Source of the DNA: Methylorubrum thiocyanatum
Lineage (GTDB): Bacteria; Pseudomonadota; Alphaproteobacteria; Rhizobiales; Beijerinckiaceae
Assembly (NCBI GenBank): GCA_014138645.1
Contig: JACJIB010000003.1
Span: 186,001 to 250,000, forward strand
Direction of reading: 5' to 3'
DNA length: 64,000 bases
The notes below the pieces were generated by a model. It saw only the letters and a list, made by a program, of their open reading frames with translations, was not told the origin of the DNA and did no database searches. The stretch's first letter is position 1; the number at the start of each line of letters is the position of its first letter. The position numbers and the translations under genes are program-made. Of the stretch, positions 7,599-16,949 are shown in pieces.

Positions 7599-9382
7599 GC
7601 GCTCTCCGCCAGCACCGATTGCCGCTCGAACAGGGCGCGATAGGCTCCGTTCGGGCGCCGCATCAGCGCAGCATGCCGCCCGTCCTCGACGATGCGGCCG
7701 CGGTCGAACACGAGGATGCGGTCGAGGGCGCGCACGGTCGAGAGGCGGTGGGCGATGACGAGGGCGGTGCGCCCGCGCATTAGCCGCTCCATCGCCTCCT
7801 GCACCAGCGCCTCCGATTCCGAGTCGAGGCTGGAGGTCGCCTCGTCCAGGATCAGGATCGGCGCATCCGCCAGGAAGGCGCGGGCGAGCGCCACCCGCTG
7901 CCGCTCACCGCCGGAGAGCTTTACCCCGCGCTCGCCCACCGGCGTGGCATAGCCCTTCGGCAGCCGCGCGATGAACTCATGCGCGTTGGCGAGCCGCGCC
8001 GCTCGCTCGATCTCGTCGGGCGAGGCGCCGGGCCGGCCGTAGGCGATGTTCTCGGCGAGCGAGCGGTGGAACAGCACCGGCTCCTGCGGCACGATGGCGA
8101 CCTGCGCCCGCAGGCTCGCCTGCGTCGCCCCCGCCACGTCCTGCCCATCGATGAGCACGCGCCCGCCGCTCACGTCGTAGAGCCGCTGGATCAGCTTGAC
8201 GAAGGTCGTCTTGCCCGAGCCCGAGCGTCCGACGAGGCCGACGCGCTGGCCCGCCGGGATCGTCACCGCCAATCCGTCGTAGAGTGGCTGGCCGTGGTCG
8301 CCGTAGTGGAAGCGCACGTCGTCGAAGCGGATCGCGCCGCCATCGACGGCGAGCGGCACCGCGCCGGGGTGGTCGGCGACGCCCGCCGGCTCCGCTTCGA
8401 GGGCGACCAGCTCCTCCATCTCGTTGACCGCGCGCTGCAGGTGGTTGATGTGCCCGCCGATGTCGCGGAGGTAGCCGTGCACCACGAAGTAGGTGGTGAG
8501 CACGTAGGCGACCTCGCCGGGGCTCGCGCGGCCGTGCCACCACAGCCAGAGCGCCGTGGCGACGATGGCGGTGCGGAAGGCCAGCAGCAGTCCGAGCTGC
8601 GCCGTGCCGCTCCACGTCACGATCATCCAGGTGCGCCGGGTGCGCCGCCGCCACTTCGACAGGACGCGCGCCAAGCGGGCGTCCTCCCGCGCCTCGGCGC
8701 CGAAGGCCTTCACCACGGCGTTGTTGCCGATCGTGTCGCTGAGCGCCCCGCCGAGCCGCGTGTCGAGGGCGTTCGACAGCGTCGCCGCGGGCGCGATCAC
8801 CCGCGTCGCCAGGACGATCGCGGTGCCGACATAGGCGAGCGCCCCGAGCCCGATCACCGCCCCCATCGCCGGCCAGTGCAGGCCGAGCACCACCGTCGTG
8901 CCCGCGAGCACGACGACGGAGGGCAGGATCGAGAGCAGCAGCACGTCGTTGAGCCCGTCGAGCGCCCACATGCCGCGGGAGATCTTGCGCACGGTCGAGC
9001 CCGAGAAGGTGTTGGCATGCCACTCCGTCGAGAAGCGCTGCACGCGGGCGAAGCTGCGGCTCGCGATGTCGGACATCGTGCCGAGCGTCAGCGGGACAAC
9101 GAGGCTCCAGGCGACGTGGCGCAGAACCACCGTCGCGAGACTCAACAGGGTCATCGCGAGGAAGGCCGGCATCGCCGCCTCCAGCGCCGCCTCCCGCTCC
9201 GCGCCCGCCAGCGCGTCGACGAGGCGCCCGGCATAGAGCGGCAGCATGACGTCGGCGAGGGTGGCGAGCGTGATCGCGGCCACGAGGCCCGACACGAGAC
9301 CGAGGCGTTGGCGCCAGCCGCGGACGACGAAGGCCAGCACGCGGCGGACAGCGTCCGCGCGGCGAGGAGAAGTCAGGGACAT
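7595..9382 (-). CDS. ABC exporter, fused permease-ATPase
   Basis: A 595-residue half-transporter with an N-terminal six-helix membrane domain (about 1-310) and a C-terminal ATPase (about 345-590). ATPase motifs are complete: Walker A GRSGSGKTT, Q-loop IVPQEPVLF, signature LSGGERQR, Walker B ILILDEATSSLD and the switch His in VIAHRLSTV. This is the MsbA/multidrug exporter layout, which works as a homodimer or heterodimer. No partner half-transporter lies beside it, so a homodimer is likely. Substrate cannot be told from sequence. It is followed by the overlapping phosphatase-like gene. Confidence 0.93.
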   Translation of the reverse strand: MSLTSPRRADAVRRVLAFVVRGWRQRLGLVSGLVAAITLATLADVMLPLYAGRLVDALAGAEREAALEAAMPAFLAMTLLSLATVVLRHVAWSLVVPLTLGTMSDIASRSFARVQRFSTEWHANTFSGSTVRKISRGMWALDGLNDVLLLSILPSVVVLAGTTVVLGLHWPAMGAVIGLGALAYVGTAIVLATRVIAPAATLSNALDTRLGGALSDTIGNNAVVKAFGAEAREDARLARVLSKWRRRTRRTWMIVTWSGTAQLGLLLAFRTAIVATALWLWWHGRASPGEVAYVLTTYFVVHGYLRDIGGHINHLQRAVNEMEELVALEAEPAGVADHPGAVPLAVDGGAIRFDDVRFHYGDHGQPLYDGLAVTIPAGQRVGLVGRSGSGKTTFVKLIQRLYDVSGGRVLIDGQDVAGATQASLRAQVAIVPQEPVLFHRSLAENIAYGRPGASPDEIERAARLANAHEFIARLPKGYATPVGERGVKLSGGERQRVALARAFLADAPILILDEATSSLDSESEALVQEAMERLMRGRTALVIAHRLSTVRALDRILVFDRGRIVEDGRHAALMRRPNGAYRALFERQSVLAESA

Positions 9383-10012
9383 GGAAGCGCCCGACGGCGA
9401 AGCGTCGGCTCCGAAAGGCGCGGGTGCCGCGCTCTCGAAGCACGGTCCGGCGAGATCAGATCAGGAAGGGTGCGTGCGCCGAGCGGGCCGTCAGGCCGGG
9501 CGGCGGAGGAATGCGCCTAGGCGATTCCGGCAGGAGATCCAGCGATTCCTGCACGACGGGAGACGATGCCGACTACCATGCTGCGCCCCCCTGTTCGAAC
9601 GCGACCGAATCGATTGGTAATGAACGATGACCCGATTTGCAACGTCGAAGACGGCTTCACGCCGCGCTTCGACTTGCCCGGGTGGCGGGATGACGGCGCC
9701 GATCAGTCAAACCTTGTCCGAACACTCGAAATCAGGACGCCACCGGATCGGTACGGCCAAGTCTTTACACCGTTGCGCCGGGCTGTCTCTCATCACGCTG
9801 ACGCGGCGCCGCCGGACCAGCAGGCAAATCGAGCGGTATCCGGGCCCTTCGCCCGCACGCGGAAGACGCACGACGACGGCTCCCGACAGGCCGTCGCGAC
9901 GGGGTGAAAGCCTGATCCCTCATCGACTTCGCTGCGTCGCACTGGTCGCGCGCCACGGCCGGGCTAATTGAGACGCTTCAAGACTGGAAGCGGGCCCGGG
10001 AGCCTCCTCCGC
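9383..10012. other. Intergenic region, 630 bases, no supported gene
   Basis: This stretch separates the ABC exporter (transcribed leftward) from the molybdenum hydroxylase genes (rightward), so it must hold promoters for both. The open frames in it are basic, low-complexity and unlike any family I know. No tRNA, repeat array or strong hairpin was seen. A GGGAG sequence 11 bases before the hydroxylase start is a possible ribosome site. Confidence 0.5.
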
Positions 10013-10507
10013 ATGACCTTCCACCTGACACTGACCGTCAATGGTGAGTCCCGCGCGATCGACCTCGACGATCCGCGCGTCACCCTCCTCGATCTTCTGC
10101 GCGAACGGCTCGGCCTGACGGGCTCGAAGAAGGGCTGCGACCGCGGCCAGTGCGGGGCCTGCACCGTGCTCGTGAACGGACGGCGGGTGAATGCCTGCCT
10201 CGCGCTGGCGGTGAGCCTGGACGGCGCCGAGATTCTGACCATCGAGGGCTTGGCCCGCGGCGAGCAGCTCCACCCGGTCCAGGCCGCCTTCATCGAACAT
10301 GACGGCTTTCAATGCGGCTTCTGCACGCCGGGCCAGATCATGAGCGCCGTCGGGCTGATCCGCGAGGGCCATGCCGGCGACGATCCCGAGCGGATACGCG
10401 AGGGCATGAGCGGCAATCTCTGCCGCTGCGGCGCCTATATCGGCATCACGCAGGCCGTGCTCGAGGCGCAGGCCCGTCTCTCCGCCGAACAAGGAGAGGC
10501 CGCGTGA
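10013..10507 (+). CDS. Molybdenum hydroxylase [2Fe-2S] small subunit (PaoA-like)
   Basis: The 164-residue electron-transfer subunit of a xanthine oxidase-family enzyme. Two [2Fe-2S] sites are readable: the ferredoxin-like site C42, C47, C50 and C62 (GCDRGQCGAC and NAC), and the second at C101, C104, C137 and C139 (QCGFC and CRCG). Start at 10013 gives MTFHLTLTVNGE, the normal beginning of cytoplasmic small subunits. It lacks the Tat signal found on E. coli PaoA, so this complex is predicted to stay in the cytoplasm. The stop overlaps the GTG of the next subunit. Substrate (aldehyde or N-heterocycle) cannot be read from this subunit. Confidence 0.95.
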   Translation: MTFHLTLTVNGESRAIDLDDPRVTLLDLLRERLGLTGSKKGCDRGQCGACTVLVNGRRVNACLALAVSLDGAEILTIEGLARGEQLHPVQAAFIEHDGFQCGFCTPGQIMSAVGLIREGHAGDDPERIREGMSGNLCRCGAYIGITQAVLEAQARLSAEQGEAA

Positions 10508-11553
10508 ACCGCTTCGATTACGTCCGGGCGGGCAGCGTCGCCGAGGCCGTCGCCGCGGCTGCCGAGCCCGGCGCGGCCTATCTCGCCGCCGGCACCAACC
10601 TGCTCGATCTGATGAAGGGCGGCCTCACCCGCCCCGGTCGCCTCGTGGATGTGACGCACCTGCCCGGTCTCGACCGGATCGAGCATCTGCCGGACGGTGG
10701 CGTGCGGATCGGCGCCCTCGTGCGCAACAGCGACCTCGCCTACGACGCGGGCTTCGCGAAAGCCCATCCCGCGGTGGCCGAGGCGCTGCTGTCGGGGGCC
10801 TCGGCGCAGTTGCGCAACGCCGCCACGGTCGCCGGCAACCTGCTGCAGCGAACCCGCTGCCCCTACTTCTACGACCCGGCCAGCGCCTGCAACAAGCGGG
10901 ATCCGGGCGCGGGCTGCGACGCCCGCGGCGGCGAGACACGGCTTCACGCCGTGCTCGGCTGGAGCGAGCACTGCATCGCCACCCACCCTTCCGATTTCTG
11001 CGTGCCCCTGGTCTCGCTCGATGCCGTGCTGGAGATCGAGGGCCGGGCGGGCGCCCGCGAGGTGCCGCTCGAAGCGCTCTACCGCCTGCCGGACGACCGG
11101 CCGGACCGCGAGACCGTGCTCGAGCCCGGCGACCTCATCGTCGCCCTGCGTCTGCCGCCGCAGGCCGCAGCCTTCGCCGGGCATTCCCGCTACCTGAAGG
11201 TCCGGGACCGGACGTCCTACGCCTTCGCCGTGGTCTCGGTCGCGGCCTCGCTGCGGCTCGACGGCGGGGGCATCGGCGAGGCGCGGATCGCGCTGGGCGG
11301 CGTCGCCCTCAAGCCCTGGCGCGCCCGCGCCGCCGAGGCGGTGCTCGCCGGCGCAGAACCGAGCGAAGCGAACTTCCGCGCCGCGGCGGATGCCGCCCTG
11401 ACGGACGCCCGGCCCTCCGGCGATAACGCCTTCAAGATCGAGCTGGCCCGCCGCCTGATCGTGCGCACGCTCGCACGTGCCGCCGCTGGGACGCCGGACC
11501 GCATGCCGGCGCTTCCGGCCTCCGCCTTCTCGGGAGACGCGCTCCATGCCTGA
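10504..11553 (+). CDS. Molybdenum hydroxylase FAD subunit (PaoB-like) with extra Fe-S site
   Basis: The 349-residue FAD-binding subunit that passes electrons from the Fe-S clusters to the acceptor. GTG start at 10504 overlaps the preceding stop (GTGA), indicating coupling. FAD-loop motifs are AAGTNLLDLMKGG near 30 and RNAATVAGNLLQRTRCPYF near 105. A Cys-containing insert follows: C119, C129, C138 and C157, the pattern that binds a [4Fe-4S] cluster in E. coli PaoB. The insert (CNKRDPGAGCDA, then HCIATHPSDF) is specific to the PaoB/YagS branch, which supports an aldehyde oxidoreductase rather than a plain xanthine dehydrogenase. Confidence 0.93.
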   Translation: MNRFDYVRAGSVAEAVAAAAEPGAAYLAAGTNLLDLMKGGLTRPGRLVDVTHLPGLDRIEHLPDGGVRIGALVRNSDLAYDAGFAKAHPAVAEALLSGASAQLRNAATVAGNLLQRTRCPYFYDPASACNKRDPGAGCDARGGETRLHAVLGWSEHCIATHPSDFCVPLVSLDAVLEIEGRAGAREVPLEALYRLPDDRPDRETVLEPGDLIVALRLPPQAAAFAGHSRYLKVRDRTSYAFAVVSVAASLRLDGGGIGEARIALGGVALKPWRARAAEAVLAGAEPSEANFRAAADAALTDARPSGDNAFKIELARRLIVRTLARAAAGTPDRMPALPASAFSGDALHA

Positions 11554-13789
11554 CATCGCCTACGAGCAGGCCCGGCACGGGTCGAGCATCGGCCAGCCGC
11601 TCACCCGCCGCGACGGTTTTCTCAAGGTCACCGGCGGGGCGACCTACGCTGCCGACAACCGGCCGGAGGGTCTCCTCCACGCCGTGGTCGCGGTGAGCCG
11701 CATCGCCCGCGGCCGGGTGACCCATCTCGATGTCGCCGCGGCCAAGGCCCATCCGGGCGTGGTCGAAGTGATGACGGGTGCCAATGCCCCGCGGCTCGCC
11801 CAGGATCCGGACGCGAAGGACAATCCCTTCATGTTCCGGCTCGACCTGCTCCAGAACGATCGGGTCCGCTACGCGCACCAGCCGATCGCGGTGGTGATCG
11901 CGCAGACGCTGGAGGCCGCGACCGAGGGCGCCGAGCTGCTGGCACCGCGCTACGAGGTCGATCCGCCGCGGATCGGGCTCGACGCGGAGGCGCCGCAGGC
12001 GCCGGAGGTCGTCGGGGCCGGCGACAAGGCCGTCGCCGCCCGAGGCGATGTCGAGGCCGGGCTGGCGCAGGCGGAGCGGACGGTCGAGACGACCTACGAG
12101 ACCCCGGCCCAGTATCACAACGCTCTCGAGCCGCACGCCATCGTGGCGCAGTGGGACGGCGACCGGCTGATCGTCGACACGCCGAGCCAGGGACTGGCGA
12201 TGGCCAAGATGCGGCTCGCCGGCCTGTTCGGCCTCGATCCGAAGAAGATCCTCATCCGCTCACCCTTCCTCGGCGGCGGCTTCGGCTCGAAGGGCTCCCT
12301 GTCCGGGCCGCAGGTGCTCGGGGTGATGGCGGCGAAGCTCGTCGGCGCGCCGGTCAAGCTGGTGCTGCGCCGGGAGCAGATGTTCGGCCCCGTCGGCCAC
12401 CGCGCCGAAACGCGGCAGACGCTGCGGCTCGGCACCGATGCGTCGGGGGCGCTCACCGCCCTCGACCACCACACGCTGACAGCGACGAGCCGCTACGACG
12501 ACTTCTACGAGCCGGCCAGCGCCATTTCCCGCTACCTCTACGCCGCGCCCGCTGTCTCGACGCGCCATTCCGGCGTGCGGGTCGATACCGGCACGCCGCT
12601 CTTCATGCGCGCGCCGGGCGAAGCTTCGGGCAGCGTCGCGCTGGAGGGCGCCGTCGACGAGATGGCGGAAGCCTGCGGCCTCGATCCGCTGGAATTCCGC
12701 CTCAGGAACTACGCCGAATCCGAGCCGATCTCCGGCCGGCCCTTCTCCTCGAAGGCGCTTCGCGAGTGCTACGCGCAAGGGGCGGCCCGGTTCGGCTGGG
12801 ACAAGCGGGCGAAGCAGCCGCGATCGATGCGCGATACCGCCGGCCGCCTGATCGGCTACGGCATGGGCACCGCCCTGTTCCCGGCGCTGATGATGCAGGC
12901 CGAGGCGCGGGCCGAGATCCGCGCCGACGGCACGGGCACCGTTGCCCTCGGGGCGCACGACATGGGCCAGGGCGCCTGGACCGCCCTGGCGCAGATCGCC
13001 GCCGACGGTCTCGGGATCGACCTCGACCAGCTCGACTTCCAGAGCGGGACCTCCGATCTGCCCAATGCCGGCATCGCCGGCGGCTCGGCCCATACGGCCA
13101 CCGCCGGCTCGGCGATCCACTCGGCCGCCGCGTCGGTGCTGGCGCAGCTCGCGGAACTGGCCACCAACGACGCGCGCTCGCCCCTCTACGGAGCCGGCAA
13201 CGCGGGCGTCTATGCCCGCGGCGGACGGCTGGTGCGCCGGGACGACGAGGGCCGCAGCGAGGCGTTCTCGGAGATCCTGAACCGAGCGGGTCGCGCTGCG
13301 ATCTCGGCGCAGGGGCAGGGCGCCGCCGATCCGGCCTCGCGAGAGGCCTACGCCATGCACGCCCACGGCGCCGTCTTCGCCGAGGTCAGCGTCGATCCCG
13401 ATCTCGGCCAGATCCGCGTCACCCGCCTCGTCGGCGCCTTCGCCGCGGGCCGGATCGTCAACCCGCGGCTCGTGGAGAGCCAGTATTACGGGGGTATGAT
13501 CTGGGGCGTTTCCTTCGCGCTCCACGAGAACGCGGTGGTCGATCCGCGCTCGGGCCGCGTGATGAACGCCAATCTCGGCGAGTACCACGTGCCGGTGAAC
13601 GCCGACGTGCCCTCGATCGAAGCGATCCTCGTGGAGGAGCATGACCCGCACGTGAACCCGCTCGGCATCAAGGGTGTGGGCGAAATCGGCATCACCGGCA
13701 CGGCGGGCGCCATCGCCAACGCGGTGTATCACGCGACGGGGATCCGGGTGCGCAAGACGCCGATCACGCTGGACCGGTTGCTGGGCTGA
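11546..13789 (+). CDS. Molybdenum hydroxylase large subunit, molybdopterin-binding (PaoC-like)
   Basis: The 747-residue catalytic subunit carrying the molybdenum cofactor. The start at 11546 (MPDIAYEQ) overlaps the FAD subunit by 8 bases. Family landmarks: GQPLTRRDGFLKVTGGATYAAD at the start, FLGGGFGSKG near 250, the MGQGAWTALAQIAAD segment near 475, GGSAHTATAGSA near 510, and the C-terminal GIKGVGEIGITGTAGAIANAV, whose GVGE Glu is the catalytic base. All expected motifs are intact, so it should be active. The FAD subunit insert and gene order match PaoABC aldehyde oxidoreductases. No PaoD/XdhC-type cofactor chaperone lies next to it. Confidence 0.93.
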   Translation: MPDIAYEQARHGSSIGQPLTRRDGFLKVTGGATYAADNRPEGLLHAVVAVSRIARGRVTHLDVAAAKAHPGVVEVMTGANAPRLAQDPDAKDNPFMFRLDLLQNDRVRYAHQPIAVVIAQTLEAATEGAELLAPRYEVDPPRIGLDAEAPQAPEVVGAGDKAVAARGDVEAGLAQAERTVETTYETPAQYHNALEPHAIVAQWDGDRLIVDTPSQGLAMAKMRLAGLFGLDPKKILIRSPFLGGGFGSKGSLSGPQVLGVMAAKLVGAPVKLVLRREQMFGPVGHRAETRQTLRLGTDASGALTALDHHTLTATSRYDDFYEPASAISRYLYAAPAVSTRHSGVRVDTGTPLFMRAPGEASGSVALEGAVDEMAEACGLDPLEFRLRNYAESEPISGRPFSSKALRECYAQGAARFGWDKRAKQPRSMRDTAGRLIGYGMGTALFPALMMQAEARAEIRADGTGTVALGAHDMGQGAWTALAQIAADGLGIDLDQLDFQSGTSDLPNAGIAGGSAHTATAGSAIHSAAASVLAQLAELATNDARSPLYGAGNAGVYARGGRLVRRDDEGRSEAFSEILNRAGRAAISAQGQGAADPASREAYAMHAHGAVFAEVSVDPDLGQIRVTRLVGAFAAGRIVNPRLVESQYYGGMIWGVSFALHENAVVDPRSGRVMNANLGEYHVPVNADVPSIEAILVEEHDPHVNPLGIKGVGEIGITGTAGAIANAVYHATGIRVRKTPITLDRLLG

Positions 13790-13806
13790 TAGCGCTGCCG
13801 GTCGCC

Positions 13807-13938
13807 CTCCAACCCGCGCCTCCAGCCTGAAGTGCCGCGGAGCGGCCTCGACGGATCTTCCAGATCCCGCGCGACGTCTGGAGGATCCTTCGAGGCTTCG
13901 CTTGGCTGCGCACCTCAGGATGGGGTCCAGGGTTGGAG
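13807..13938. repeat. Palindromic intergenic element, about 132 bases
   Basis: A large imperfect inverted repeat between the hydroxylase large subunit and pncC, which are convergent. The outermost arms are CTCCAACCC (13807-13815) and GGGTTGGAG (13930-13938). The inner arms of about 40 bases run from CCTGAAGTGC (13826) and back to CACCTCAGG (ending 13919) around a GC-rich centre. A transcript could fold into one long hairpin. It resembles dispersed palindromic repeats of alphaproteobacterial genomes and may act as a bidirectional terminator here. Copy number cannot be judged from one window. Confidence 0.75.
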
Positions 13939-13946
13939 ACGTGCGC

Positions 13947-14474
13947 TCAGGCTGTTTTGCGTGATGGTGCGTCGGGGTGGAGGCCGACCGCCTCTTCGAG
14001 CAGTTCGATCGCCTGCGCCACCGCCAAGTGCCGGATCGCCGTCCGGCCCGGATTGCCGAAGCGCCGCTCGACATGGCGCGTCGGCACGCCCTTGGCCGCG
14101 AGCGCGAAATGCACGAGCCCGACCGGCTTCGCCGCGCTGCCGCCGCCCGGCCCGGCGATGCCGGTGATGGAAACGGCGATATCGGCCCTTGAAGCCTTGA
14201 GCGCACCCTCCGCCATGGCACGGGCCACCGGCTCGCTCACCGCGCCGTGCGCCGCGATCAGCTCCATCGGCACGCCGATCGCCTCGGCTTTGGCCTCGTT
14301 GGAATAGGTGACGAAGCCCCGCTCCACCACAACCGAAGAGCCGGGTACCGCCGTGAGCAGCCCGGCCACGAGCCCGCCGGTACAGGACTCGGCGGTCGCG
14401 ATTTTCTGGTCCGCCGCCGCATAGGCCCGCACCAGCGCCTCGGCGCGGGCGAGCAGGGCGGCGTCTTCGATCAC
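13947..14474 (-). CDS. pncC: CinA C-terminal family protein, nicotinamide-nucleotide amidohydrolase
   Basis: A 175-residue protein equivalent to the stand-alone CinA C-terminal domain (PncC), which deamidates nicotinamide mononucleotide to nicotinic acid mononucleotide in NAD salvage. Motifs: [15 protein letters not shown] at about 27-41, [15 protein letters not shown] [33 protein letters not shown], and [24 protein letters not shown]. Start: GTG at 14474, which overlaps the stop of ispDF (GTGA) so the two are co-translated. There is no N-terminal molybdopterin-binding-like CinA domain. Assignment to PncC is by motif; activity is known for the family. Confidence 0.92.
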   Translation of the reverse strand: MIEDAALLARAEALVRAYAAADQKIATAESCTGGLVAGLLTAVPGSSVVVERGFVTYSNEAKAEAIGVPMELIAAHGAVSEPVARAMAEGALKASRADIAVSITGIAGPGGGSAAKPVGLVHFALAAKGVPTRHVERRFGNPGRTAIRHLAVAQAIELLEEAVGLHPDAPSRKTA

Positions 14475-15793
14475 GAGCGACGCTCGTTGGTCTCGGCCTC
14501 GGTCTCGATCTCGGCGCAGACCTCCGGCAGGCGCACCGTGGCGGCGGCCTGGGCGGCGAGGCCCTCGGCGCGGCCGACGAAGCCCAGTTTCTCCGTCGTC
14601 GTCGCCTTGATCGAGACGGCGGAGAGCGGCACGCCCGCCACCTCGGCGATGCGGGCGCGGATCGCCTCGCGGTGCGCGCCGATGCGCGGCGCTTCCGCCA
14701 GCACCGTCACGTCGAGATGGTCGATCTTGCCGCCGCGGGCCCGCACCAGCTCGCAGGCATGGGCGAGGAACTGGTCGGAGGCGGCGCCGCGCCACTTCTC
14801 GTCGGAGGGCGGGAAGTGGGTGCCGATATCGCCGTCGGCGATGGCGCCGAGCAGCGCGTCGGTCAGCGCGTGCAGGGCCACGTCGCCGTCGGAATGGGCG
14901 AGCACGCCGCGATCGGCGGGGATCTTCACGCCGCCGAGCCAGACATGGTCGCCCTCCGTGAAGGCGTGGACGTCGAAGCCGGTGCCGAGGCGGGTTACGT
15001 AGGTGGTCATGGGGCCATCAGATATCGCGGGCGCGTTGTCAGAGAAAGCCCGGCCGGAGAATGCCCGGTCGGCCTCGATCAGATCCGCGGCCTGGGTGAT
15101 CTTGCGGTTGCGCGCGTCGCCCTCGAACACCACGACCGGCTGGCCGGCCCATTCGGCGAGGGCTCCGTCATCGGTGAAGCCGTCGCGGCCCTCAGCCACG
15201 GCCCGCCGATGGGCGTCGAGGAGCAAGCCGAAGCGGAAGCTCTGCGGTGTCTGAACGGCGCGAAGATTTTCCCGCGCCGGGGTTTCGTGGACGCGGCCGA
15301 TGCCCGGGGCAAGCTCTTCAACCAGTTTGATCGTGTCGGAAACCGCGATGCCCGGCACCGCCGCCCCGTGCCGGCTCCCCGCCGCGACCGCGCGGGCGAT
15401 CAGCGCGTCGTCGACGAAGGGGCGCGCGGCGTCATGGACCAGGACGAGATCCGGCGAGCCATCGCGCGCGAGCCCTTCGAGTCCCGCCGCCACCGATTGC
15501 TGGCGCGTCGCCCCGCCCGGCACCGGCTCGGCGAGCTTTGCGCGGTGCGCCGGTTCGAGGTCGGCGAGGCATTCGCGGTAGAAATCCTGCGCGTCGGGCG
15601 CGATCACCGGCTGGATGCGGGCGATGCGCGGCGATTGCGCCAGGGCCGCCAGCGTCCGCGTCAGCACCGCGCGCCCGCCGACGCGACGGTACTGCTTGGG
15701 CAGGTCGCCGCCGACCCGCAACCCCTTACCGGCGGCGACCACGACCGCCGCGACCGTTTCGCTGTCCTGAGACCGCGCGGCTTCATCGGACAT
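14471..15793 (-). CDS. ispDF: Bifunctional IspD/IspF isoprenoid enzyme
   Basis: A 440-residue fusion of two non-mevalonate (MEP) pathway enzymes. The N-terminal half is IspD, 2-C-methyl-D-erythritol 4-phosphate cytidylyltransferase: [25 protein letters not shown], and AVQTPQSF are its motifs. The C-terminal part from about residue 280 is IspF, which makes 2-C-methyl-D-erythritol 2,4-cyclodiphosphate: GTGFDVHAF, the metal-binding [18 protein letters not shown] and [11 protein letters not shown], then [14 protein letters not shown]. The fusion is typical of alpha- and epsilonproteobacteria. Start at 15793 (MSDEAARS) is preferred to 15817. It is divergent from dusB across 127 bases. Confidence 0.97.
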   Translation of the reverse strand: MSDEAARSQDSETVAAVVVAAGKGLRVGGDLPKQYRRVGGRAVLTRTLAALAQSPRIARIQPVIAPDAQDFYRECLADLEPAHRAKLAEPVPGGATRQQSVAAGLEGLARDGSPDLVLVHDAARPFVDDALIARAVAAGSRHGAAVPGIAVSDTIKLVEELAPGIGRVHETPARENLRAVQTPQSFRFGLLLDAHRRAVAEGRDGFTDDGALAEWAGQPVVVFEGDARNRKITQAADLIEADRAFSGRAFSDNAPAISDGPMTTYVTRLGTGFDVHAFTEGDHVWLGGVKIPADRGVLAHSDGDVALHALTDALLGAIADGDIGTHFPPSDEKWRGAASDQFLAHACELVRARGGKIDHLDVTVLAEAPRIGAHREAIRARIAEVAGVPLSAVSIKATTTEKLGFVGRAEGLAAQAAATVRLPEVCAEIETEAETNERRS

Positions 15794-15920
15794 GCTGGGG
15801 CCTCGAACGAAAATCATCTGGGGATGGATGGGGTCGCCGCGTCCTTATGCGTCAAGATGCGCGAAGGCAAACGCGGCAGGCGCTTGCGTCCTTCCACCGT
15901 TTGGCTATTTCTTGTGCACA

Positions 15921-16949
15921 ATGACACGTGACCATTATTTGAGCGCGCTGCGCGGAACGGACGACCGGGGGGCCGAGAGCCCGCCCGTGCTTCTGGCGCC
16001 CCTGTCAGGTGTCACCGATCTCCACATGCGACGCCTCGCGCAACGGCTCGGTGCCAGCGCCGTGGTGTCCGAGATGGTCGCGGCGGCCGAACTGGCGAAG
16101 GGCGATGCCGAATCGCAGGTACGGGCCGAGGGCGCCGGAATCAGCCCCCACGTGGTGCAGCTTGCCGGCTGCGCCCCCGCGCCGATGGCCGAGGCCGCCC
16201 GTATCGCCGTGGCGAACGGCGCGGATGCCATCGACATTAACATGGGCTGCCCGGCCAAGACCGTGACCGGCGGCGAATCGGGCTCGGCGCTGATGCGCGA
16301 CCTCGACCATGCGGCCCGGCTGCTCGCGGCGGTGCGCGGCGCGGTGGCGGTTCCGGTCACCGTGAAGATGCGGCTGGGCTGGGATCATGCGAGCCTCAAC
16401 GCTCCCGACCTGGCACGCCGCGCCGAGGCACTCGGGCTCAATGGCGTGACGGTCCACGGCCGCACCCGGCAGCAATTCTACAAGGGCCGGGCCGATTGGT
16501 CGGCGATCCGGGCCGTGGTCGAGGCCGTGGGCATCCCCGTCATCGCCAACGGCGACATCACGAGCCTGGACGAAGCCCGAGCCTGCCTGCGGGAATCGGG
16601 CGCGGCGGGCGTGATGATCGGGCGCGCGGCGGTCGGGCGTCCCTGGCTCGTCGGCGAGATCGCCGCCGGCCTGGCCGGCCGGGCGGTCGTGCCGCTCTCC
16701 GCGGAGGCGCGGGCGGCGGCGGCCTGCGAGCATTACGAGGGGCTGATCGCCCTCTACGGCGCGGCGATGGGCGTGCGCCACGCCCGGAAACACTTGGCCG
16801 CCTACGCCGATGCGGATGGCGGCCTGAGCGCCGACGACCGGCGCCGCCTCGTGACCACCACCGATCCGGCGGAGGCGCTCCGGCTCCTGCGCCGCGCTTT
16901 CCTCGAACCGGCCGGGAGGGCGACGCCGCCCCTCGGTGAGGCGGCTTGA
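15921..16949 (+). CDS. dusB: tRNA-dihydrouridine synthase (NifR3 type)
   Basis: A 342-residue FMN enzyme that reduces uridine to dihydrouridine in tRNA. Start at 15921 ([10 protein letters not shown]) precedes the conserved barrel entry [10 protein letters not shown]. Other motifs are [19 protein letters not shown] with the catalytic Cys, [30 protein letters not shown], and IANGDI with [16 protein letters not shown] for flavin binding. The C-terminal helical domain includes [11 protein letters not shown]. In alphaproteobacteria this gene (nifR3) heads the ntrBC operon, as it does here. Its stop overlaps the ATG of ntrB by one base. Confidence 0.97.
   Translation: MTRDHYLSALRGTDDRGAESPPVLLAPLSGVTDLHMRRLAQRLGASAVVSEMVAAAELAKGDAESQVRAEGAGISPHVVQLAGCAPAPMAEAARIAVANGADAIDINMGCPAKTVTGGESGSALMRDLDHAARLLAAVRGAVAVPVTVKMRLGWDHASLNAPDLARRAEALGLNGVTVHGRTRQQFYKGRADWSAIRAVVEAVGIPVIANGDITSLDEARACLRESGAAGVMIGRAAVGRPWLVGEIAAGLAGRAVVPLSAEARAAAACEHYEGLIALYGAAMGVRHARKHLAAYADADGGLSADDRRRLVTTTDPAEALRLLRRAFLEPAGRATPPLGEAA

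Noticed and set aside
9566..9907. Possible small genes in the gap before the molybdenum hydroxylase
   Set aside because: No ribosome site, no homology and composition like non-coding DNA.
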